In this document: one piece after another, positions 1-12,000 of the stretch | Position numbering within the stretch: the stretch's first letter is position 1 | Layout of the letters: every line of letters begins with the position of its first letter | Assembly: GCF_900100195.1 (NCBI RefSeq) | Contig: NZ_FNES01000004.1 | Span: 223,209-287,208 of the forward strand | DNA from: Billgrantia gudaonensis | GTDB taxonomy: Bacteria > Pseudomonadota > Gammaproteobacteria > Pseudomonadales > Halomonadaceae | Reading direction: 5' to 3' | DNA: 64,000 nucleotides | Notes under the pieces: generated by a model | Databases searched by the model: none | Seen by the model: the letters and a program-made list of their open reading frames with translations, nothing else | What the model was told of the DNA's origin: nothing | Translations under genes and position numbers: made by a program

Positions 1-3000
1 GACTTCGAGGGCGTCGCCTGCGGCGAGGTCGCCGATGCCGCCAGCGGCGGTCAGGGTGATGGTGTCGGCCAGCACCTTGAGCAGGTCGTGGGCGAGGCCG
101 TCGCGGATGTCGCCAGCGGAATCGAGTACCACGTCGCCACGCTCCGAGTAGAGCGACGCGACAGTGATATCCCGACCGTCGACGGTTTCCAGGTGAATGC
201 TCTCCTGGGCCCGGGCCGTGATCAGGCCGTCGCCGTCGCTGCCCAGGCGCAGTTCGATCGGGTTGGCCCGAGTGCCGATGCCACCCGTGGCTGCCTCGAG
301 AATGGCATCCGTCGCCTCGATGACCGCTCCGTCGGCCACGATGCCGCCACCCACCTTGATGCGCAGGTCGGCACCGGCACGAATATGGCTCAACACCAGG
401 TCATCTTCCGAACCCAGGTAGAGCGCCTCGGCGGCATCCACGCTGATGCCGGACGACGCGTCGCGCTGCGCGACGTTCACGTCCTCGCGCTGGTCGATGA
501 CGATGTGCGTAAGGTCGACATCGTCACCGGCACCCAGGGGATCCAGCAATACCTTGCCGAGCTGGATGGACTGCCCCGTCTCGGCTTGAACGTCGGCCTC
601 GGTGGACATGGCCAGTTCGCGCCCATCGATCGACTCGATGGTCAGATAGCGGCCGTTCTCGGTGTAATTGAGGGTTTCTTCGCCGTTGAGATAAAGGGTG
701 TCGCCTATCTCGAAGCCGCTGTCGTTCCAGTCGCCATCGCCCGTGAAGGTGGCGATCAGGCGGTTGCCATCGTCGCCCAGACTTTCGACCCGAAAATCCA
801 CTTCGGTGTCGAGCAGGCCGCCCTCGATGTAGGTGATGTCGTTGCGCTCCGCAGCGGAGAGCATCACCCGCTGATCGTCGGTGAGGCCCTGGAAGGCGTT
901 CTCGCCGCCATCCAGAGAAATGACCTCGTAGCCATCCACGGAGCCGACGCTGCCGGACTGGGTCACGATGGTGATCGCCCCACCGGCGTCGATGTTGGGC
1001 TCCTCGATCTCCACCTGAGTATCGGTGGTCTCCTTGAGCAGTCCCTCGCCCACCAGGCTCAGCAGCTGCTTCTCCGTCCAGACCTTGATGTTGCCGATGG
1101 TGTCTTCGCGTTCCTCATCGCTCAGCTCGACGACGTGATCCTGGCGGTACACATCGGTCTCACCGGCATAATTGTCGTGCAACTCGTGATAGCGTTCGGT
1201 ACGTGTCGTTTCGAGGGTTTCGATTTCCTCCTCGCCCATCCCTTGTTCCGCATAGGCAGTGCGCCGTGACTCGCTAAAGCGGAAGCTGGTGTCGGGGTCG
1301 TAAGCCACCCAACGCCGATAGGTCACCTCCGCTCCATCGCTCAGCGCCAGTTCATCGCGCTTGATGACATGGCCGCCATTGCTGGCCAATACCTCCAGCG
1401 CCGCAGCCAGGTCGGCATCTCCAAGGTCGTCGAGATCCAGCGTGTCCACCGATTCCAGTGCATCGCGAGCCAGCGTCTGGTAGCTCGCATGCCCGGTATA
1501 CAAACGATGTTCCGCACCCTCGTCTCCGCTCGGCGCCAGGTCGGCAGCCCGAACGAGTTCGCCGTCTTCGTCGAGCACGACCAGCACGGCATGCTCGCCA
1601 ACTTCTCGGAACTGGTAGCGCTGACCGTGCTCCAACTCGCCGAGACGGTCATCGGACTGATCGAGGCGAACTCGCCAATACTCTTCATATTCACCGGTAC
1701 GGCGATTCTCCTTGCGCTCGATGGCCTCTTCCTGGCGCGTGCCATCGGTCAGCGACAATGCCGCCCAGACACCATCCTTGAGCTCTTCGTAGGTCCGCTC
1801 GTCGCGCTCGGCGGTGGCATTGACGTCGAGCAGATCCCCGGTGGTCACGTGCACCGTGACATCGCCGGCGGTTTCGATGCTGTCGACGCGCAGATGGCCG
1901 TCGATTTCCTCGATGAAGACATCGCCGCCACCTTGGCCATTGTCGATGACCAGCACGTCGTTGGCGCGCTGCACCTCGGTGGCGCTGGCGTCGCGATGGC
2001 TGGTGTCCAGGCGCAGGCGTTGTTCCTGGCTGCCGATGTCGCTGCCGGCGCTGAGGGTGATCGCCTGGCCGGCAACCAGCGAGTCGTCGTCATCGCCCTG
2101 CAGCGAACGAACCACCGAGAGTTCGACGTCGCCGCGATTGGCCACGACCTGATCGATGGTCAGCGAACCATTGCCGTGGAGCAGAATGTCGCCGCTGTCA
2201 CTGGTGGCGCTCAAGGAGCCGCGGAAGTCCGTATCGTCGGCAGGATCGAGCATCTCGACCACCACCGGCGACGGCTCGTCGGCCGACACGTGCCCGATGC
2301 CGCTAGCGGCATCCAGATCGATTTCGGCACCGCTCACCGATGGCGTATCGTCGGCACCGTTGACGATGCGCCCCTGGGTGCTCTCCAGCGTCACGCTGCC
2401 CGTAGCGCCGGCGGCCACATCGCCGTCCAGGACGATGTCGCCCACGGAACTGACCGTGATGCTGCCCTGTTCGCGGCCGAAGAAGTCGATGCCGACGGCG
2501 TTGTCCGCCGCGATGTCGTGGGTGTGACGAATCGACTCGATGGTCCGGCTGGTGAGCTCCAGCTCGTAGGTCTTCTTGCCGTACCAGGTGGAGTCCACCT
2601 CTTCGAGGCCGGAGGTGTAGTAATAGCCTTCGTCGACGTACTCGTCGTCGCTCAGCTTGATGGCTTGTTTTCGAACGTCCTCGTCATCGCTGTCCGGGTC
2701 GCCAACGTAGCGTACCCCATCGCCGCCATCGTCGGGAAAGTCGTCTTCGTCGGTGGTCTCGCTGCGGTACTGGTAATCGTTCTGGTCGTCATCCCCCAGG
2801 TAGATATAACCCTTGTCGCTCTCTCCTTCGGGCAGCAACTTCTTGGAGAGGGTTTGGGTTGACGACTCGTAGTCGTCCGGCGGATCCGACGCCAGGGCGT
2901 CGATGCCTGCCCACTCCGACGTACTGATGACGTATTTCTTGCGGGTTTCCTCGACCTGCAGTACCTCGAAGGCATAGCGGGTATTGGCCTTGGGCAGGAA

Positions 3001-6000
3001 CTCCAGATCCAGCGTGTCTCCGTCGTCGTTGATGGCCTCGTTGCCGAGCATCTGACTCAGGGTATAGATCGACTCGCTGCCATCCTGCTCGACCCGGAAG
3101 TTACCGTCCTCTTGGCGGGAGACTTCCAGCTTGCTGATGACGTCCCCCGAATCGCGGTAGCGATCGATCAGCGTAAGGCTGCCGTCACCGGGGTTCTCCA
3201 CGTTGAGATCCGCCAGCGAGAGGGCATAGGCAGTCTGATTGTCGACGTCGATCGAGCCGTAACCGGCCATGACGTCGATTTCCCCCGTGCCCGTGTTGAT
3301 CAGCCGCCCGTCGATGGTGACATCGCCGCCTCCCACCACGGCATCGGTGAGCTCGATCTGCAGGGTTTCCGGATTGAAGCCGATATCCAGGCCGCTGCGC
3401 TGGGAGGCATCCTTGAGCCGGAAGGCGCTGGATTCGCCCCGGGCCAGGTTGCGACGGATGATATCGGCATCGTCGCTGGTGATGGTCACGTCGAAATGAT
3501 CGACGCCGCTCTCGATGCGTCCGTTGAGGTTGATCAGATCCGCTTCGATGTTGATGGTGCGCGCCACGGTGAGATCGCCGCGCGACATGTCCTCCAGCGC
3601 CTCGAACATCTCGTCGGTGCGATCGTTCTCCTCGATGCGCTCGTTGATCTTCTCGAAGAAGTCCGCCAGCCAGTCAGGCATGTCGGACGTGTCGAAGGTT
3701 TCCATGCCGGCCGGTGCCGTCCAGCCTTCGGTGAACTCCCGAATGGTCTTGTAGGGCAGTTCGCCCAGGGTATGGCGGCTCGCGCCACTGATCTCGATGG
3801 TGTCTTCCGCCGCCAGATCCAGGCTGCCCAGCACCATGGAGGCGCCATCGCCATCGAGGATCGACTCGGCGTCGTTGTCCAGCACGAAGTCCTTGCCGGC
3901 CAGAATCAGCGCATCGGCCAGCGGCGCATAGACGTTGCCCTGAATCTTGACGCTGGACATCACCGCATCGCGATCGAACGCGTCGATGACCAGCTCGAAC
4001 CCCTCGCCGACGCCCAGCGCCTCGCGAATCTCGGCCTCGTGTTCCGAATCGGGCACGTTGGCATAGGTATTGACGATGGTGACGGTGGGCGTTGGGTTGG
4101 CGTCCGGGTCGCCGGAGTAGCCGAAGTTCGGGGCCTGGCCGGCCGACGTGGCGATATTGGCCTCGACGATGGTGTCATCGGAAGCCATCTCCACGCCGTT
4201 GAAGTAGAGTCCGCCCAGAGTCTCGGGAATGGTGATGTCGTTGACCACGATCCAGCCCGGCGTCTTGTTGACGACGGTAACGTTGGAGCCCTTGGGCGAG
4301 ACCAAGTCGCCGCTGCCGACCAGGTGATCGGCCCGCACGTCGATGCGCCCTGCGGTGGCGTCGATATCGTCGAGCACGATTTCGACGATGTCGGGATTGA
4401 GCAGGACGGTCTCCCCGTCGACCTCTTCGGCCAGCCCTTGGTCGATCAGCCTCTGTTCGAGACGCTCGACCTCGGCACGGAATTCCTCGATCACGCGGTC
4501 GGACCCGACGCCCAGGTAGTTCTCGAGACGATCCTTGGCCTCCTTCAGGTCATCGAAGAGCTCCGTATCGACGCCGCCGATGCGCAGGCTAAAGCCGATG
4601 TCATCGAAGCCGTCGACGGCTTCGAACAGCTCATCAAGCGGCAGGTTGCCCTCGTCGATCTCATCGAGCGATACCCCATCGGCAAGATCGATCACCAGCC
4701 GCTGGTTGCGGTCCAGCCCCGTCTCCAGGTGGCCGTCGACGGTCACGCTCCCGGTCGACTCGGCATCCGCCGTGCCGCCGGTATTCTCGGTACCGCCGCC
4801 GCCCAGGGCGGCATCGATGGCACCCGCCGCGGCATTCACCCAGTTGACCGCCTTGGCCCGGGCCAGCATGGCGGCGCCGTCGAAGTCTTCCGCCAGCAGA
4901 TTGATGTCGCCACGGGTCAACACCTCCGAATCGGCATCCACATGGATGCGATTGTCTCGATGCAGGGTGGCCGTCGCATCGACGTCATCGATCGGCAGCG
5001 CACTGGTCGAGAAGGTGTCGACCGTGGCTACCACACGGTATTCGTCGCTGATCTGGCTGCTGTTGCGCCCGGCCATCAGCCAGGCGGTGTCCAGCGCCGT
5101 GACGCTGGCGCCGTTGAGTTGCACCTGGTTGAGGGGTGAAATACTGGCGCTCGAGGTGCCCACACTGACCGACACCCCGGCATAGGAATCGATGTAGATG
5201 ACCGCCGCCAGGTTGGCCTGGGTATTGGCTGCCAGGTAGAGATCGCCGTGAGCGGTGACGTTGCTGCCGTCGCCAACGGAGACCGTTGCCGTGACGGCAT
5301 CGGCATCGATCTCGGTATTCATGCCACCGCCGCTGAGCAGGCCACCGGCGATCAGGCTGCCCTGATCGCGCACGTCGATGTCGTTGAAGGCGCGCAGGTT
5401 GATATCGCCGCTGCCGGTGTCCGTCCGCGCGGTGAGGGTAGCATCTTCCCCCACCTCGACGCGGGTGGTGGTTTCGACGGTCATCAGCGTGCCGGCACCG
5501 CCGCCCGCGGCCAGGCCGTAGACCTCGCCATCGCTGTTGTAGTCGCCGGCGCCGGCCACCGCCGTCTTCAGCACGTTGGAGGTGGCCTTGGCGCTGATGG
5601 CGCCGGCATCCAGATCAGCGCCAGCGCCGATCGTCACCTGCGTATCCGGCGACAGGAAGTAATCCGCGTTGGCACCAGCACCGGCGATCACCCCGCCGGC
5701 CACGGCACGCAGAGTACCGTCGACGTCCAGGGTCTGGGTCGCCGTCAGCGTCAGGGTGGCATCGCTGGCGAAGACGTTGAGGCGTGCCTCGTCACCCACC
5801 TCGGTAAGTACGCTGCCATCGCTGACGAGTTCCACTTCCACCCCGGCGCCGGCGCCCAGGCCGCCGGCAATGGCCTCGGTGTGCAGGCGCGAGACTTGTT
5901 CGGTCAAGGCTACGACGGACACCGGGGAGCCGGAAGCGTCATTGGCCGCCTCGGCGCCAAAGACCTCGACCTCGGCACCATCATCGACACGCGCCTCGGT

Positions 6001-9000
6001 CTCGGTACGCTGATCGAGGCTGGCCAGGGCCATGCCCACGGCCACCCCGCCGCCGGCATAGCTGCCGAGATCACCAACCAGGCGGCTCGCCTGGCTAGCC
6101 TCGACGCTGAGCCGGACCGTCGGCGCGGGCAGGTCGTCCACGGTCAGCGAATCGGCCGGATCGTCGGGAACGTCCCAATCGCCCCAAAGGTCATCGTCGG
6201 CATAGGTGTCATCGCTGAGCCGATCCTGCAACGCCTTCAGGCGCTGTTGCTGATAGGCCGGCAGGGCCATCAGCGTCACGGACGCGGAGGCCCCGATGGT
6301 GGCGATGGCACGGGTGGTATCGGTGAGCCTCAGGAAAGAGGCATCCACGCCCAGCACGGCACCACTGATGCCGGTTGCCTCGGCGTGAACGGTATCGCCA
6401 TTGCCGCCGTCGGGCCGCTTGAGTGAAGCCTCGACACGCAACTGCTCTGCGGTCAGCGAAAGCCCCTCGGCATTGCCATCCGGGGTGCCCAGCCAGGCCT
6501 CGATATCGGCAGCCAGGGTGACGTAGGAGCCGGAAACGCCGACGGCACCGCCACCGGCGGAGACGCCAAACACTTCGGCACTGATCTCCGGGGTCTGATA
6601 GGCTTCGATGGCCACGCTGCCCGCCAGGGTGCTGCTGCCCTTGGCGAGATAAGCCGTGACGGCGTTGTCGAGCGTGACCTCCATGTCGACGCCGGCACCC
6701 CCGGCCGCGCCGGCGCCGACCGCCACGGCCAGCACATCGATGGTGTCGTCGGAGGACGCCGATACCGTGACTTCGTCGACGATGGCATCGAGATTCTGAT
6801 CATCGTCGACTGCATGCCTGTCTCCCAGGGTCGCACCCTGGCCGATATGGGCCTCGGTGCCGCCGGTCACCTCGACGATGGCCACCGACAAGCCGACGGC
6901 GATCTGTCCCACGGCACCACCGGCCGCTTCGAGCGAGTAGTCGCGATCGGCGTTGGCCAGCACCGACAGCGTCTCGGCCTGGGTGACGGACACGCCATCC
7001 CGATTGCCCGTTTCGCCTTCCAAATAGGCCAACTGCTCGCTGCTGTCGAGAAGAGTGGCGGATTGACCGGCGACCGAATATTTCAGCGACGCGGTACCGC
7101 CATAGGATTCCAGGGAAGCATCGCCGTCGTAACCGGCATCGACGCTGATGTCGCCGCCGGCTTCCAGCGTGCTGCCGGCGCCAACGCTGGCGGTCACCGC
7201 CCCCTTCTGCTCCAGCACCGAAAGCGATGCCCCCACCGAAGCGACCAGGCTGGCTCCTCCGGCCCCGGTCAGGGTGGACGAGTCCAGCGTCTCGTCGGCC
7301 TCGACGGTGATGTCTCCGCCGGCTTCCAGGGTGACGTCGCGCCCCACGGTGGCCGCCGTATCGCCCACGGTCTGGCCGTCGGCGTCTTGCTCGGGTAGTG
7401 CCACATCGAAGCTGAGCCGGGTCAGGGCATCATTGTTGCGCTGGCGGTTGGCCTGGGTATCTCCCCCGGGATTGTCGGGCTCGTCGTAATTCTCTTCGAA
7501 CTCGGCCTGCTCGTCTTCGTCGAGCTCGTCTTCAGGCTCGGACACGTCATCGTCCTGCCCCGGCATGGCAAAATCGCCACTGTTGCCGAAAGCGTCGCCG
7601 AGTAGCGAATCGAGTTCCTCGATCTCTTCCTGGTTTGCCTCGGTGAGCCCGGACCCCAGGCTGATCACCGAAATCGAGCCGTTAAAGGCGGCACCGGCAC
7701 CGAGACCGAAGGCAATGACCGTGGAATTGATGGTGCGCGTGAGCTCGGCATCGACGGTGATGTCGCCATCCGCTTCCACGCGGGTACCGTTTCCGATGGT
7801 GGCGGCGGTATTCTCGCGCAGCACCATCACGTCCACCGAGGCCCCGGCTCCGACGAAACCCGCCGTGGCGGACCCCACCGCCTGGGCATAGTCGCCCGCG
7901 CTGTCGCGTGGATTCATGCGCGTCTGGGTCACCGCCGCGATATCGACGTCGTTGCCGGCATCCAGCGCGCTGGCACGGCCGGCATCCGAGGCGCCGACAT
8001 GGGCGGTCGTCTCGGCATTGGAGGTCATCACCGACACCGAACCGGCGATGGCCGCACTGCCGATGGACGCTGTCGCCACGGTAATGCCGGTTTGCAGTTT
8101 CTGCTCGGCATTGACGGCGATATCCCGGCCGGCCGTCAACTGGCTGCCCAGTACCTCGGCCTCGGCGACCGGGTCCAGGAGCCCAACTGCCACCGAAGCC
8201 CCCGCCGCGACGCTGCCGACGCTGACCGCGCCGACCACGAAACGGGCTTCGACCTCGTTGCCGGCATCGATACGAATATCGTTGCCCGCTTCGAGTCGCG
8301 CATCTTCTGCATAGGCATGGGTCGCGAGATCGAGCTTGACGGCACCCGCCGAACCGGCGGCCCCCACGGCACCGCCGCCGACGCCAACGACCACGCTGGT
8401 CAGATCCAGATCGGCCTGGGCCTCGATGATGACGTCGCCATCGGCTGAGACATCGACGACATCCTCATCGCCCTGCCCCCGCACATAGGCCGTCGTCTGG
8501 TGGCTCATCAGCGACGTATCGACCCCGGCAACCAGTGAGGCGCCGCCGCTGATGTTGGCGGAACCACCGCCACTGTCGCCTACGCTGCGGTGCAGAGCAC
8601 GCACCACTGCATCGGCATCGCTGTTCACTGCTGCGCGGTCGACGTAGGCCCGAGTCGAGCCAGCGATGCCATCGACGGTGACGTTGGCGGCCAAGCCACC
8701 GCCCACGGAGCCCGCCACCGAGACGGCGAAGCTGTCAAAGCTGGCTTGGCTGGTGGCCAGCACCGCCACACCGCTGCGCGAGGCATCCTCGAAGCCGGCG
8801 TCGCCGTTCTTGCGCACCGTCATGGCATCGCCGTTGCCGCGTGCCGTCACGCTGGCGCCACCGCCTACCCAGGCTGCGGTATGGGTATCCATGAGGTTGA
8901 CGCCGACGCTGCCGCCCACCGCAGCGATGCCCACGGAGACGGTGCCCACCACGATCAGGTTACGATCCTGACTGTCGGCGTGCACGCGCACGTTACCGTC

Positions 9001-12000
9001 GGCGGTAACGCTGCCACCGTCGATGAAGGCATCGACCTGGTTACCGACCAGGGCGCTCACGGCGTTGGCCGCCGCTGAACCAAAGGTGCCGTAGCTGACG
9101 CCGGCGACCACGGTCAGGCCGCTGGTGGCCGCATTCGCGTCGATCAGCACGTCGCCTTCGGACTGCGTCTCGAGAGAGGCGTCGGTCGCTCCCGCCCGGA
9201 CGGTATTGGCGATGTCGTTGTAGGCCACGGTCAGACCGGCGGCCGCTCCCTTGACCGCCACCGAGACCTGGCCGGCAGCGGAGAGAATGGTACTGGTGTC
9301 ATTGGCCTCGATGGCGATATCGCCGTTGGTGGCCGTCAAGGAGGCATCGTCGACCTCGGCCTCGACGAGCTTGCGGGTGAAGTTGAGCGAGGTGGAGCCG
9401 GCGATGGCCGCGAAGCCCGCGACCGAGGCGCCAAGCACGTAGCTGGAGATCGCCGAATCGGAGGTCGCCTCGATGCCGATCGACTGCGCGGTCACCTCGG
9501 CACCATCTTCGATGCGCGCCGAGACTCGGTTCGTCTCGTCGTCACCGCTGTCGCCGGGGTTGCCGCCGACGTAGTTGTAGGACATGTAGCCGGAGAGCGC
9601 GAAGGCCCCAGCCGCGCCCACCGCCACGGTGAAGGAGCTCATGCCGATGTCGTCGCGGGCGGCCACCGTCACCGCCCCTTGCATCGCTTCGACGGTGGCC
9701 CCCTCGATCGACGCCTCGGCAGTGCTGCGCAGCCAGTTCAGCGACAGGGCGCCGGCCACTGCCGCCTTGCCCGCCCCGGAACCGCTCAGCGCGAAGCTGA
9801 AGATCTGATCGTCCGCCTCGGTGGGCGACGGTGCGCTGAGCTCGTCGTCACCGGTATCGACATCTTCCGGCGACCGAACGTCTTCGTCGTCCACGTCACC
9901 GTCCTGGGTCAGGTCGTCGTTGCTGATGATCGAATCGCTATGCAGGCGACGCAGCTCGGCCTCGACGGACACGTCGCCATGAGTCGCCGTCACGCTGGTA
10001 TCGGCGCCGGAAATCCGGGCGATGACCGAGGAGTTCAGGTCCGTGGTGGCGGAAGCGCCCGCGATGGCCGCAGCCCCGGCACCGCTGGCGGCCCCGGCCA
10101 CGTTGATGCTGATCGGCGCCACGTCGGCGAGCACCGACACACTGCTCCCGTGGACGTCCGCACCGCCCTCGATCAGCGCCTTGACGTCATGCTTGACGAA
10201 GTTGATGCCGATGGAGCCGGCCAGGGCCACCTTGCCGGCCCCGGCACCGCCCGCGGTAAGGTTGAACAGCGTGCTTTCGGCGCTGGCGGTGACGCTCACG
10301 TCGCCAGAGCCGTCGTCATCCGCATCGGCCGTCACCGTCGCCCCATCGATGACTGCCGCCACTTCGCCGGGGTTGGCCCCGGTGGGTTCACTGTCCACGG
10401 TCCGCATGTCCTGCGAGGTATCGGTTCCGTCGTCGGACTGCAGGCTGCGCGAGGGATTGGATGGGTCGCCACCGATGTAGTTGAAAGCGATGGCGGCGCC
10501 ACCGGCCAGCTTGCCGGCACCCGCCACTCCGAAGGCGAAGTTGAGTAGCTGACTGCGGTCACGAGCCGCGACGCTGACGTCGTTGTCCGCTTCGATGACG
10601 CTGTCGCTGCCCTCGATCTCGGCACGCACCGAGGTGCGCAGCCAGTTGAGACCCACCGCGCCGGCCCCGGCCGCCGAACCGCCGCCGGCCCCGGCGATGC
10701 TGACGTTGATGATGCCGGCACTCATGTCGAGCTTGCCGGTATCGCGCTCGGCGATGTCGGAATCGTCCTCGCCGTCGGCAGGTTCGGTACCGTAGGAAGC
10801 CAGGTCGACGTCGAGTCCCACCGCAGCGAAGTCGAACTCGTCGAAGGCCTGGTCGTCGGCCAGGCCGGCGAATACTCTGACGTCTTCTCCCGCCGTCAGA
10901 TCGCTGTCGGCCACGCTGGCCAGGATGGCGTTGTCGAGCTGGGTCGTGCTGGAAGAGAGCCCGCCAGCCACCTTGCCGGCCCCAGCGGCCCCCAACGACA
11001 CCACCACCAGGCGCGAGGCATCCACCGCCTGCACGGTGATGCCGCCACCAGCCGTGATATCGGCGCCGCCGAACACCTGGGCTCGGGTCTCGCCGCTCAC
11101 CACGGCAACGGTCACCGCCCCGGCCAGTCCTACCTTGCCGGCCCCGGCACCGCCCAGCGCCACGGCCACTACCAGGGTGTCGCCACGGGCGTCGAGCAGC
11201 ACGTCGCCAGCGGCATCGATCGTGCCACCTTCGATTTCGGCCACGCGATCGTTGCCCAGCACGTTGACGCTGACGCTGCCGGCCAGCGCTGCCTTGCCGG
11301 CGCCGGCTGCCGCACCGGTGATTGAGATCACCTGGGCCGTATCGTCGACGGCCACTGCCAGACCGCCGCTGTCGTCGCGGTCGGCGTCCTCCACGACCTC
11401 GACGTCGGCATCCTCGACCCGCGCGGTCAGGCCGTTGGCGAGCAGGTTGGCCGCCACGCTGCCGGAGCCGGCCACCTTGTTGCTGGCGCCCACGCCGATC
11501 GCGAAGCTGCGGATCAGGCCGGTCGCCTCGGCAAGCACCGAGACCTGCTCGGCGCCGCGCAGCGATCCACCCTCGACCGCTGCCGTGGTGTCATTGGCCA
11601 CGGAGTTGACACCGATGCCGGCCCCGAAGCCGGCGCTAGAGCCGACTCCCACGGCGCCGGCCAGACTCCAGATACTGGCCCGATCGCGGGCGATCACACT
11701 GACGTCGGCTTCACTGGCCGACGAGTCAGAGAGGTCGAAGTGGGCCTGATCGAGGCGCGCCGTGGTCGTATTCTCGACGATGTTGACGCCCACCGAACCG
11801 GCCAGACCGAAGCCCTTGCCACCGGTGGCCACCCCAGCGGAGCCGGCCAGGGAAACCACCAGCGCATCGCTGTCGGCCAGCACCTCGACACTCTCGACCG
11901 CGAGACGACTAGCGGCCGCGGCAATCTCGCTCACCTCGGCGTTGACCTCATGGGACAGGTAGCTCACTGCCGCGGAGCCGCCCACCCCGGCATTGCCGCC

